Source of the DNA: an uncultured Oscillibacter sp.
GTDB taxonomy: Bacteria > Bacillota > Clostridia > Oscillospirales > Oscillospiraceae
Direction of reading: 5' to 3'
NCBI RefSeq assembly: GCF_900546705.1
Contig: NZ_URDP01000020.1
Location: 1 to 36,257, forward strand
Length of the DNA stretch: 36,257 bases
Below the pieces are notes generated by a model. That model saw only the letters and a list, made by a program, of their open reading frames with translations. It did no database searches and was not told the DNA's origin. This document shows, one piece after another, positions 1 through 7,983 of this stretch. Position 1 is the first letter of the stretch. Every line of letters starts with the position of its first letter. Both the position numbers and the translations under genes were made by a program.

Positions 1-869
<869 letters not shown>

Positions 870-882
870 TTTCTCTTTCCAT

Positions 883-916
883 AAAGAGGACTGCTGCTTT
901 GCAGCAGTCCTCTTTT
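883..916. terminator. Rho-independent terminator, likely bidirectional
   Basis: A 15-bp perfect stem (883-897 with 901-915) has a TTT loop. T residues close the + strand side (913-916) and A residues open it (883-885), so it can stop tuf from the left and also serve the converging minus-strand gene, whose stop codon lies on the edge of the stem at 915. Confidence 0.9.
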
Positions 917-1376
917 ACTTTGCCTGGAGCAGAGGCTCCTGAAAGCCGTCTGCTCCGGCACAGAACAGATCCCCGGCCACCGGCACCCCCTCACAGACAT
1001 AGAGGTTGGCCTGCACGCCCTCCGGGCGGTCCGGATAATTGGTGACCGAGTAAGTGTAGCGGGCGACCTGCTTTCCGCAGCAATTGCGCAGATCAAAGCC
1101 TTGGGAGAGCTGGAGCTCGTTGTAGGATAGATAGGGCTCTTCCAGCTCCTCGGGCAGCAGGAACTGATACGTCTCCAGAGGCTCTTCGGCCACCTCCCAG
1201 CCGCAAGTGCGCAGATACTCCACCCGCTGGGCGTTGGTTTCCACCACCGGAGCAGATGTTTCGCTGCCGCCGGACAGGAGCGACGGCAGGCACACAGCCG
1301 CGGCCGCCGCCAGAATGATGACGGCTGCTGTGACAGCCAGCTTTTTTTTGGACAAGCGGGTACTCCAAATTAACAT
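915..1376 (-). CDS. Membrane-anchored protein with DUF4830-like domain
   Basis: This is a 153-residue protein of unknown function. I place the start at 1376 because GGAGGGG sits 6-10 bases upstream of that ATG; a longer frame to 1418 has no such site. The N-terminus has a short basic segment (LSKKK) and one hydrophobic Ala/Val/Ile/Leu-rich segment (about residues 13-34), so it should be anchored with the rest outside the cell. The remainder, with YLRTCGWEV, FLLPEEL, LSYNELQ and YTYSVTNYP, resembles from memory the DUF4830 family of Clostridia. No catalytic motif is visible. It converges on tuf and diverges from the pseudouridine synthase gene; no convincing promoter was found in the 86-base gap. 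Confidence 0.72.
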   Translation of the reverse strand: MLIWSTRLSKKKLAVTAAVIILAAAAAVCLPSLLSGGSETSAPVVETNAQRVEYLRTCGWEVAEEPLETYQFLLPEELEEPYLSYNELQLSQGFDLRNCCGKQVARYTYSVTNYPDRPEGVQANLYVCEGVPVAGDLFCAGADGFQEPLLQAK

Positions 1377-1462
1377 ATTGATCCCCTCCTGCAATTTCCT
1401 ATTCATTTTTCCGGACAAATATGATAGGATGAACCACAGAATCCAGAGAAGGAGAGAACGTC

Positions 1463-2185
1463 ATGGCAATGGAACGCCTGGACAAAATCATTGCCTCCAC
1501 CGGCCGCTGGTCCCGGCGGGAGGTGAAGAGCCTGATCCGTCAGGGAAAGGTGCTGGTGGACGGGGTTCCGCCTCGTTCCGGGGAGGAAAAGGCAGACCCG
1601 GAACGGGTCCGGATCTCGGTCAACGGCACAGAGATCGCCTACCGCCGCTATACCTGGGTCATGCTCAACAAACCTGCCGGTTACCTCTCCGCCACGGAGG
1701 ACGGGCGGGGGAAGACGGTACTGGATCTGCTGCCGCCGGAGCTGCAAAGACAAAAGCTCTTTCCGGTAGGACGGCTGGACAAGGACACGGAGGGACTGCT
1801 GCTGCTGACCAACCAGGGGGGCCTTGCCCATGACCTGCTCTCTCCCCGCCACCATGTGGATAAGATTTACTATACCCGGGTGTCCGGGCACCTGACCGAG
1901 GAGGACTGCCGGGCTTTTGCCGCCGGAATGACGCTGGACGACGGGCTGGTCTGCCTGCCGGCCGGTCTGGAGATTCTCTCTGCGGGGGAGCGGGAGAGCG
2001 AGGCACGTGTGACGCTGCGGGAGGGAAAGTTCCATCAGATCAAGCGAATGCTGGCCCAGTTGGGCAAGCCGGTGGTGTACCTGGAGCGGATCGCTATGGG
2101 CAATCTGACATTGGACCCTGAGCTGGCGCGAGGAGAATTTCGGTTTTTAACAGAAAAAGAAGTGGAACTTTTACAAAAAGCTTAA
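1463..2185 (+). CDS. rsuA: 16S rRNA pseudouridine synthase, RsuA family
   Basis: The 240-residue product isomerises uridine to pseudouridine in rRNA; the RsuA group acts on one site of 16S rRNA (family knowledge). An S4 RNA-binding domain covers about residues 3-50 (ERLDKIIASTGRWSRREV). The catalytic motif GRLDKDTEGLLLLTN follows at about residues 103-117, with the essential Asp in GRLD. The C-terminal motif KFHQIKRMLAQLG is also typical. A GGAG 8 bases before ATG 1463 supports this start; a second ATG two codons on is possible. It stands alone, between a divergent gene and an independently promoted regulator. The exact target base cannot be told from sequence. Confidence 0.88.
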   Translation: MAMERLDKIIASTGRWSRREVKSLIRQGKVLVDGVPPRSGEEKADPERVRISVNGTEIAYRRYTWVMLNKPAGYLSATEDGRGKTVLDLLPPELQRQKLFPVGRLDKDTEGLLLLTNQGGLAHDLLSPRHHVDKIYYTRVSGHLTEEDCRAFAAGMTLDDGLVCLPAGLEILSAGERESEARVTLREGKFHQIKRMLAQLGKPVVYLERIAMGNLTLDPELARGEFRFLTEKEVELLQKA

Positions 2186-2256
2186 GAAATCGCAAGAGTC
2201 ATTCAAATCTTCACCAAAAAGCAAGTGACTTTTTTGTCGAAAAGAGAAAAAACATC

Positions 2257-2285
2257 TTGCGTTCTGGCGAAAATGCCGATATAAT
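2257..2285 (+). promoter_or_regulatory. Sigma-A promoter for the PucR/CdaR-like regulator
   Basis: TTGCGT (2257-2262), a 17-base spacer and TATAAT (2280-2285). The expected transcript start is near 2292, leaving about 50 bases of leader before ATG 2344. Confidence 0.75.
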
Positions 2286-2343
2286 GTAGTCATTGACAAA
2301 ATGCACAAAGATTCCCGGGTGATTTTAGGTGAGGAGGGCAACC

Positions 2344-3435
2344 ATGTCTGGAAGAATTTTTCAAAATGTGGTTTTGCAATTGAAGGAGAACACGGATCGT
2401 ACAGTGGGTGTGATTGACGCAGAGGGAATCGTCATCGCGTGCAGTGAGCTTTCCATGATCGGCCAGCGCTGGGCGGAACATGTGCCCGTCGTCAACGCCG
2501 CCGGCGGCTCCATGGTTACATCCGACGGAAAGACCTTCAAGGCTCTCAACGGCTGGAGCAATCAGTTCGACTATGCGGCGTTCGCCTTCGGCGACAATGA
2601 GATCAGCAAGACCGTGTGTGCCATGGCCACTGTGGCCCTCAATGCCGCCAAGGCCTATTACGAGGAAAAGCATGACCGGGGCTCCTTTGTCAAGGATATT
2701 ATTTCCGACAACATCATGCTGGGTGATATCTATATGCGGGCCAAGGAACTGCGGGTCACGGCGGATGTGCCCCGGGGCGTGTTTGTGGTTCGCTCTTTGA
2801 AAAAGGGCGAGTCTGTGCCCACGGATGTGATCCAGACCCTGTTCCCCGACCGGCAGAACGACTTTGTCCTCAGCGTGGGCGAAGGAGACGTGGTGCTGAT
2901 CCGGCAGATGCCCGAGGGCGCCGGAATCAAGGAACTCAACAAAATCGCCGCCTCCGTGGAAGAGGCGCTGCGGGTGGGTGGTGAGCCTGCCGTGGTGGTG
3001 GGCATCGGCACGGTGGCCACCCATCTGCGGGATTTGGCCAAGAGCTACAAGGAGGCCCAGATCGCCATTGAGGTGGGCAAGGTCTTCGATACGGAGAAGT
3101 ATGTCATCAACTATGAGAACCTGGGCATTGGCCGTCTGATCTATCAGCTGCCCACCACCTTGTGTGAGATGTTCCTTCAGGAAGTGTTCAAGAAGAATCC
3201 CATTGATGCTCTGGACAAGGAGACGCTCTTCACGATACATAAGTTCTTTGAAAACAATCTGAACGTCTCTGAGACGGCCCGGAAACTCTTCGTCCACCGC
3301 AACACGCTGGTGTACCGGCTGGAGAAGATCAAGAAGCTCACCGGACTGGATCTGCGGGAATTTGACGACGCCATCACGTTCAAGGTGGCGCTGATGGTCA
3401 AGAAGTATCTGACCTCCCGGGGGATCGACTCCTGA
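2344..3435 (+). CDS. PucR/CdaR-type helix-turn-helix transcriptional regulator
   Basis: A 363-residue regulator. The start is ATG 2344, because AGGAGG at 2332-2337 precedes it; the GTG at 2329 would place the ribosome site inside the gene. The N-terminal half (TVGVIDAEGIVIACSE, then a GDNE-containing stretch) looks like the sensory part seen in CdaR-like sugar-diacid regulators. The C-terminal 70 residues contain the PucR-type HTH: LFTIHKFFENNLNVSETARKL then VHRNTLVYRLEKI, where HRNTLVYRL is the recognition helix. The ligand is unknown. It has its own promoter and terminator, so it is monocistronic, and lies just upstream of ftsEX. Whether it controls ftsEX is not shown by the sequence. Confidence 0.85.
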   Translation: MSGRIFQNVVLQLKENTDRTVGVIDAEGIVIACSELSMIGQRWAEHVPVVNAAGGSMVTSDGKTFKALNGWSNQFDYAAFAFGDNEISKTVCAMATVALNAAKAYYEEKHDRGSFVKDIISDNIMLGDIYMRAKELRVTADVPRGVFVVRSLKKGESVPTDVIQTLFPDRQNDFVLSVGEGDVVLIRQMPEGAGIKELNKIAASVEEALRVGGEPAVVVGIGTVATHLRDLAKSYKEAQIAIEVGKVFDTEKYVINYENLGIGRLIYQLPTTLCEMFLQEVFKKNPIDALDKETLFTIHKFFENNLNVSETARKLFVHRNTLVYRLEKIKKLTGLDLREFDDAITFKVALMVKKYLTSRGIDS

Positions 3436-3455
3436 TTGACGCGTGCAGGATTCAG

Positions 3456-3486
3456 CGTCCCGGCCTTTTGGCCGGGACGTTTTTTC
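3456..3486 (+). terminator. Rho-independent terminator after the regulator gene
   Basis: A 10-bp GC-rich stem (3456-3465 with 3470-3479), TTTT loop and a run of seven T (3480-3486). Confidence 0.93.
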
Positions 3487-3557
3487 TGCTGCGGGGCAGG
3501 CTTTCGGGGGGATGAATGTCTGTCCGGAAAAAGTGCGGAAAAAATCCGATATGTGCC

Positions 3558-3586
3558 TTGCATTGCAGAATCAACCTGTATATAAT
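3558..3586 (+). promoter_or_regulatory. Sigma-A promoter of the ftsEX operon
   Basis: TTGCAT (3558-3563), 17-base spacer, TATAAT (3581-3586). The transcript would start near 3593 and have a leader of about 90 bases before ftsE. Confidence 0.82.
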
Positions 3587-3682
3587 GGTGACCTGTAAAG
3601 AATTATGTCGACCGCTGGGGAAGGAAGGAACTTTTTCCCGGATGGGGTCGTCTGAACCATATCAAGACCTGCGAGGTGCCAA

Positions 3683-4375
3683 ATGATTCGACTCAAAGAC
3701 GTGGAAATGGAATATGACAACGGCACGAAGGCCATTCGGGGCATCAGCCTGACCATTGAGGATGGGGAGTTCGTGTTTTTGGTGGGCCCTTCCGGCTCCG
3801 GAAAATCCACCATTATCAAGCTGCTGACAGGAGAAGTGGAGCCCTGTGCGGGGCGGATCATGATCAACGGTTTTTCCATCAGCAACATCGCCGACCGGCA
3901 GATTCCCCTGATGCGGCGGACGCTGGGCGTGATCTTCCAGGATTTCCGGCTGATTGAAAAAAAGACGGTCTACGACAATCTGGCCTTTGTCATGCGGGCG
4001 GTGGGCGCGTCCCCCAAGGAGATCCGTAAGCGCATTCCCTATGTGCTGCAGTTGGTGGGCCTGGAAAACAAGGCCGGCAACTATCCCACGGAGCTCTCCG
4101 GCGGCGAGCAGCAGCGTGTGGCCATTGCCCGGGCGCTGGTCAACAACCCGGACACCATCATTGCCGACGAGCCCACCGGCAACCTGGACCCGGAGCGATC
4201 TTTGGAGCTGATGGGCCTTTTGGTGAAGATCAACCAGCTGGGAACCACAGTGGTGGTGGTGACCCACGAAAAGGATCTGGTGGACCGGTTTGGAAAGCGT
4301 GTCATTACCATCGACTCCGGCCATGTGATCAACGACAGCGTAGGCGGTTATGTGGGAGGGCACATCCATGGCTAA
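3683..4375 (+). CDS. ftsE: Cell division ATP-binding protein FtsE
   Basis: FtsE is the cytoplasmic ATPase of the FtsEX complex, which switches on a peptidoglycan hydrolase outside the cell during division or elongation. The 230-residue protein has the full ABC set: Walker A GPSGSGKST (residues 35-43), the ABC signature LSGGEQQRVAIARAL, Walker B TIIADEPTGNLD and the H-loop VVVTHEK. The early stretch MIRLKDVEMEYDNGTKAIRGISL is typical of FtsE. GAGGTG at 3672-3677 is the ribosome site. The last 8 bases overlap ftsX, implying coupled translation, and the downstream hydrolase-activator gene completes the usual Gram-positive module. Confidence 0.96.
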   Translation: MIRLKDVEMEYDNGTKAIRGISLTIEDGEFVFLVGPSGSGKSTIIKLLTGEVEPCAGRIMINGFSISNIADRQIPLMRRTLGVIFQDFRLIEKKTVYDNLAFVMRAVGASPKEIRKRIPYVLQLVGLENKAGNYPTELSGGEQQRVAIARALVNNPDTIIADEPTGNLDPERSLELMGLLVKINQLGTTVVVVTHEKDLVDRFGKRVITIDSGHVINDSVGGYVGGHIHG

Positions 4376-5255
4376 GCACGATTTCCGGTATTTTTTCCAC
4401 GAGGGCCTGAGCAATATGTTCAGCCACGGCTTCATGTCCTTTGCGGCCATCGGCATCACGGTGGCCTGTCTGCTGATTATGGGGACGTTCACGCTGGTGG
4501 CGGTGAACGCCAACGAACTGCTGCGAACCCTGGAACAGGAAAATGAGATCCTGGCCTATGTGGATGACAGCTATACGGAGACCCAGGCCCGGGCTTTGAA
4601 GCAGACCCTGGAGGCCATTCCCAACGTGGCCTCCGCCACCTTCATCTCCAAGGAGGAGGCCATGGAGAGCTTTACGGAGCAGTATCCGGACGAGGCGCTG
4701 TTCCAGGATCTGGACCCGGAGATCCTCCGGGACCGGTTCGCCATCAAGGTGGTGGATCTGCAGCAGCAGTCCGCCACGGTGGAGCAAGTCAAGGCGGTGG
4801 AGGGGATTGCCAAGGTCAATGCCTATGAGGAGATCGCCGGCGGCTTCATCACCGTGCGGAACGTGGCCACCGTGGTGTGTGTGGCACTCATTGCCATCTT
4901 GTTCGTGGTGTCGGTGTTCATCATCTCCAACACCATCAAGCTCACTACATTTGACCGGCGGGAGGAGATCGCCATCATGCGCATGGTGGGCGCCACCAAC
5001 GGCTTTATCCGCTGGCCCTTTGTGTACGAGGGATTCTTGTTCGGGCTGATCGGCGCCGCTGTGGCGTTTTTCCTCCAGTGGGGACTGTACAGCGCCGTGG
5101 CTAAGGGCGTGGATACCAACGATACGCTGCAGCTGATCCAGATTATCCCGTTTACCGACATGTGGCTGCCGGTGGCGGCAACCTTTGTGGCAGCAGGTGT
5201 GGTGATCGGCGTGGGCGGCAGCTTGTCCGCCATTCGGAAATTCCTGCAGGTGTGA
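4368..5255 (+). CDS. ftsX: Cell division permease-like protein FtsX
   Basis: FtsX is the membrane half of FtsEX; its extracellular loop contacts a coiled-coil hydrolase or activator. The start ATG 4368 is chosen over 4350 because GGGAGGG (4354-4360) sits 7 bases upstream, inside the end of ftsE. The 295-residue product has one N-terminal membrane segment (about residues 22-46), a large extracellular domain, then three more membrane segments beginning near VATVVCVALIAILF, FVYEGFLFGLIGAAV and MWLPVAATFVAAGVV. The motif IMRMVGATNGFIRWPF before the third segment is the typical FtsX coupling region. It is followed 10 bases later by the gene of its likely partner. Confidence 0.95.
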   Translation: MAKHDFRYFFHEGLSNMFSHGFMSFAAIGITVACLLIMGTFTLVAVNANELLRTLEQENEILAYVDDSYTETQARALKQTLEAIPNVASATFISKEEAMESFTEQYPDEALFQDLDPEILRDRFAIKVVDLQQQSATVEQVKAVEGIAKVNAYEEIAGGFITVRNVATVVCVALIAILFVVSVFIISNTIKLTTFDRREEIAIMRMVGATNGFIRWPFVYEGFLFGLIGAAVAFFLQWGLYSAVAKGVDTNDTLQLIQIIPFTDMWLPVAATFVAAGVVIGVGGSLSAIRKFLQV

Positions 5256-5265
5256 GGTGAAGTCT

Positions 5266-6510
5266 ATGCAAAAAAAGAAACGGGGCTTTGCACAGATCTG
5301 CCGGTGTGCACTGACACTGGCGCTGGTGGTGCTGTTTGTGGCGGCTGAGGCGGAGCCCGGCCTGGCGGCAACCTGGTCGGATGTCAATGACCTCAAGTCC
5401 GAGGCCAGCAGCCTGGACGCGGAAAAGAAGGAGCTCCAGCAGAAGCTGGATGCCCTGGCAGATGATAAGGCGCAGGCAGTGGAGCGCAAGACACTGCTGG
5501 ATCAGCAGATCGCCAACACTGCCGCTCAGATCCAGAACGTGGAGGCGCAGATCGCGGAGTATGCATCGCTCATCACCCAGACGGAGGCGGAGCTCCAGGA
5601 GGCCCAGGAAAAGGAGGAGGCCCAGTACGAGCTGTTCTGCGGCCGGGTGCGGGCCATGGAGGAGCGGGGAACCATCTCCTACTGGTCGGTTCTGTTCAAG
5701 GCCGACAGCTTCACGGACCTTCTGAGCCGACTGGACATCATCAACGAGATTATGGACTCCGACCAGGCGGTGATCGACGAGCTCCAGGCGCTGCAGGCGG
5801 AGATCGAGACGAAGATGTCCCAGCTGCAAACCAGCAAGTCTGAGCAGGAGAGCGCCAAGGCCACCCTGGTCAGCAAGAAAAACGAGCTGGATACTCAGCG
5901 CCAGGAGGCCAACGCGGTCATCCAGCAGCTCAGCAGCAACGAAAGTGAGACGGAGGCGGCCCTCAGCGACCTGCAGGCCCAGCAGGATGCCCTGTGGGCG
6001 GAGGCCCAGCGGCTCAGCGACCAGCTGGTGGCCCAGCAGGCGGCCAGCGGTCAGTCCACCCAGTCCAATCCCGGCGGCTACATCTGGCCGGTGGACAGCC
6101 GTTACATCACCTCCACTGTGGGCGGGCGTGCCTCCCCGGGCGGCATCGGCTCCACCAACCACAAGGGTACGGACATCGGCCGGGTGGGCTACACCAGCTC
6201 CGTCTACGCATCCAAGGCGGGCACGGTGATCGTCTCCCAGTACTCCAGTTCCTACGGCAACTACGTGGTCATCTCCCACGGCAGCGGCAACACCACGCTG
6301 TATGCCCATATGTCCAGCCGGAAGGTGTCGGTGGGAGACTATGTGAACCAGGGCGATGTGATCGGCATCACCGGCTCCACCGGCAACTCCACCGGACCGC
6401 ACCTCCACTTTGAGGTGACGGAAAACGGCGTGCGGGTCAACCCCCTCAGCGACGGCGCGGAGCCCTGCATGGGCTATCTGACCGGCTATACCCTCTCGGG
6501 AAGCGCATAA
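5266..6510 (+). CDS. Secreted coiled-coil M23 peptidase (PcsB/CwlO/EnvC-like)
   Basis: The 414-residue secreted protein is the probable effector of FtsEX. ATG 5266 is used, with GAGGTGA (5254-5260) overlapping the ftsX stop; the GTG at 5257 falls inside that site. A signal peptide (MQKKKRGF, then hydrophobic to VLFVAAEA) ends near residues 30-38. Long charged, Gln-rich coiled coil follows to about residue 260. The C-terminus is a LytM/M23 domain. Its zinc ligands are intact: H299-x3-D303, then H379-x-H381, with H348 in YAHMSS. Unlike EnvC-type activators with degenerate sites, it should therefore be able to cut peptidoglycan cross-bridges itself. The bond cut is not evident. Confidence 0.9.
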   Translation: MQKKKRGFAQICRCALTLALVVLFVAAEAEPGLAATWSDVNDLKSEASSLDAEKKELQQKLDALADDKAQAVERKTLLDQQIANTAAQIQNVEAQIAEYASLITQTEAELQEAQEKEEAQYELFCGRVRAMEERGTISYWSVLFKADSFTDLLSRLDIINEIMDSDQAVIDELQALQAEIETKMSQLQTSKSEQESAKATLVSKKNELDTQRQEANAVIQQLSSNESETEAALSDLQAQQDALWAEAQRLSDQLVAQQAASGQSTQSNPGGYIWPVDSRYITSTVGGRASPGGIGSTNHKGTDIGRVGYTSSVYASKAGTVIVSQYSSSYGNYVVISHGSGNTTLYAHMSSRKVSVGDYVNQGDVIGITGSTGNSTGPHLHFEVTENGVRVNPLSDGAEPCMGYLTGYTLSGSA

Positions 6511-6515
6511 AAAGC

Positions 6516-6551
6516 TCCCCTCCCCCGTACCATGAAGGGGGAGGGGATTTT
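6516..6551 (+). terminator. Terminator hairpin whose right arm is also a ribosome site
   Basis: Left arm 6516-6526 pairs with right arm 6537-6547 (11 bp), followed by TTTT (6548-6551). The right arm contains GGGGGAGGGG, which lies 7 bases before the ATG at 6554, so the ribosome site of the next gene is buried in the stem. Confidence 0.82.
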
Positions 6552-6553
6552 CT

Positions 6554-7291
6554 ATGTTTGGTATGATCCTTTGGAAAGCACCGGGGCGGGGAGCCGCCGT
6601 GACCATGTCGGAAAAGCACATTCTGCACGCCCGGTTTTACTGCGCGGAGATTGCCCGGGGACCGCGGACACCGGCGCTGGTGCTCCGCCGCCGGGTAGCA
6701 CAGGCCGCCAGAAAGTTGAAAAAGGCCGGGGCGCTGCGGGTGGTTCTGCCGGAGGAGTTTTCCTGGCCGGAGCAGCTGCGCCGTGGCGGTGTCCGGCCGG
6801 TGTCGCCGCTGCCGCTGGTACGGCGGATGGCAGCGGAGCTGGCGGAGGCGGAGCTGGCCCGGCTGGGAACGGCGCCAGGTGAAGAGCGCCTGGCGGTGGC
6901 GGGGGACCGGCTGACCGGAGAGCTGACGTGCACGGTGACGGAACTGGCGCTGCGGCACCGGTATGTGCTGCTGGACATCCCTTACGGCGGGGAGGAACTG
7001 TGCCGTCAGCTGCGCCGGGAGTACGGCGTGTCGCTGCTGCTCTGTCCGGGGCAGGAGCAAATGTCCGCAGCGGAGGTGCTGGTGCTATTCGGCCCCCGGC
7101 CGGACCTGCCCCAAAAGAATCCGGCGGTGCTGGAGCTTTTTGAGGGAGGGACACTGCGACTGCCGCCGCTGGTGCTGCCTCCGGCCCTGGAGAGCAGGCT
7201 GCCGGAGGGGGTCGACCGCCCCCAGATGCTCTGCGCATTGCAGGAGGCGGGGGCGCTCCGCTCCGGACAGGTGACACTGGGAATCCAGTAA
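6554..7291 (+). CDS. Unrecognised protein, 245 residues
   Basis: I do not recognise this family. ATG 6554 is chosen because GGAGGGG lies 7 bases upstream; ATG 6605 (MSEKHILHARFY) is an alternative. The protein is rich in Leu, Arg, Gly and Pro, with no signal peptide and no clear membrane segment. Alternating hydrophobic stretches (LRVVLPEEF, RYVLLDIPYGG, GVSLLLCPGQ, AEVLVLFGPRPDL) suggest an alpha/beta fold of Rossmann-like type, but no nucleotide-binding or catalytic motif is visible. It lies between the FtsEX effector gene, from which it is separated by a terminator, and its own terminator before greA. Whether it is linked to the cell-wall operon by read-through is open. GC-rich but long and framed by proper signals, so I take it as real. 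Confidence 0.65.
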   Translation: MFGMILWKAPGRGAAVTMSEKHILHARFYCAEIARGPRTPALVLRRRVAQAARKLKKAGALRVVLPEEFSWPEQLRRGGVRPVSPLPLVRRMAAELAEAELARLGTAPGEERLAVAGDRLTGELTCTVTELALRHRYVLLDIPYGGEELCRQLRREYGVSLLLCPGQEQMSAAEVLVLFGPRPDLPQKNPAVLELFEGGTLRLPPLVLPPALESRLPEGVDRPQMLCALQEAGALRSGQVTLGIQ

Positions 7292-7294
7292 AAA

Positions 7295-7323
7295 ACGGAC
7301 GGGCGGAGGCCCGTCTGTTTTTT
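7295..7323 (+). terminator. Rho-independent terminator
   Basis: A 10-bp stem (7295-7304 with 7309-7318, one G-T pair), GGAG loop and T run to 7323. It starts four bases after the stop codon of the 245-residue protein. Confidence 0.9.
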
Positions 7324-7376
7324 GCACTTTTTTATGGAAAAACAATGGAAAAAATCCGGGGAACCCCTGGGGATGC

Positions 7377-7405
7377 TTGACATTTTCCTGACCAAACACT
7401 ATAAT
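7377..7405 (+). promoter_or_regulatory. Consensus sigma-A promoter of greA-lysS
   Basis: Perfect TTGACA (7377-7382) and TATAAT (7400-7405) with a 17-base spacer. The transcript start is expected near 7412, about 85 bases before greA. Confidence 0.9.
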
Positions 7406-7496
7406 ATTACCCTATGATATGATCGACATGGTGTGTTCGGACAGCAAAATACCGCCATGGAAAGCCGATAAAATTACAGGAAAGGATCATGCACGT

Positions 7497-7970
7497 ATGG
7501 AAAAAGAATATAAGATGAGTGCGGCCCGCGCACAGGAGCTGCAGGAGGAACTCAACTACCTGAAGACCACCCGCTCCGATGAGGTGGCTGAGCAGATCAA
7601 GGTCGCCCGTGGTTTCGGCGATCTGAGCGAAAACAGCGAGTACGATGAGGCCAAGAACGAACAGGGCAAGCTCTATTCCCGCATTGCCGAGCTGGAGGAG
7701 ATCCTGCAGCATGTGGTCATTGTGGACGAGTCCAACGCCCCCACCAACGTGGTGACCATCGGCTGCAAGGTCACGGTGGCTGACGCCTCCGGCAAGGAGA
7801 TGCCTGCCTACAAGATCGTGGGCTCCCAGGAGGCCGATCCCATGCACGGTGTAATCTCCGAGGAATCCCCCTTCGGTAAGGCGCTGCTGGGCGCCAAGGA
7901 GGGCGATACCGTCTCCGTGGAGGCCCCCAAGGGCGTCATCCAGTATACCGTACGCAAGATCGAGCGATAA
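7497..7970 (+). CDS. greA: Transcription elongation factor GreA
   Basis: GreA enters the secondary channel of RNA polymerase and stimulates cleavage of backtracked RNA. From ATG 7497 the protein is 157 residues, the normal family length; upstream in-frame codons to 7419 have no ribosome site and would add a non-conserved tail. The N-terminal coiled coil holds the signature GFGDLSENSEYDEAK, with the acidic D-x-x-E tip residues that act on the catalytic magnesium. The C-terminal FKBP-like domain contains SPFGKALLGAKEGD. AGGAAAGGA at 7477-7485 is the likely ribosome site, at a rather long spacing of 11. lysS follows after 13 bases, so the two are cotranscribed. Confidence 0.94.
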   Translation: MEKEYKMSAARAQELQEELNYLKTTRSDEVAEQIKVARGFGDLSENSEYDEAKNEQGKLYSRIAELEEILQHVVIVDESNAPTNVVTIGCKVTVADASGKEMPAYKIVGSQEADPMHGVISEESPFGKALLGAKEGDTVSVEAPKGVIQYTVRKIER

Positions 7971-7983
7971 GGAGTGGCATTGT

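Noticed and set aside
2196..2236. Possible terminator after rsuA
   Set aside because: Only a 6-bp AT-rich stem around a long loop; too weak to call, although TTTTTT follows.
2293..2298. TTGACA as a -35 box for the regulator gene
   Set aside because: No -10 box lies 16-18 bases downstream; the TTGCGT-TATAAT pair just upstream is much better.
2290..3297. Open frame of 335 codons on the minus strand opposite the PucR/CdaR-like gene
   Set aside because: Antisense artefact; it also covers the promoter and ribosome site of the real gene.
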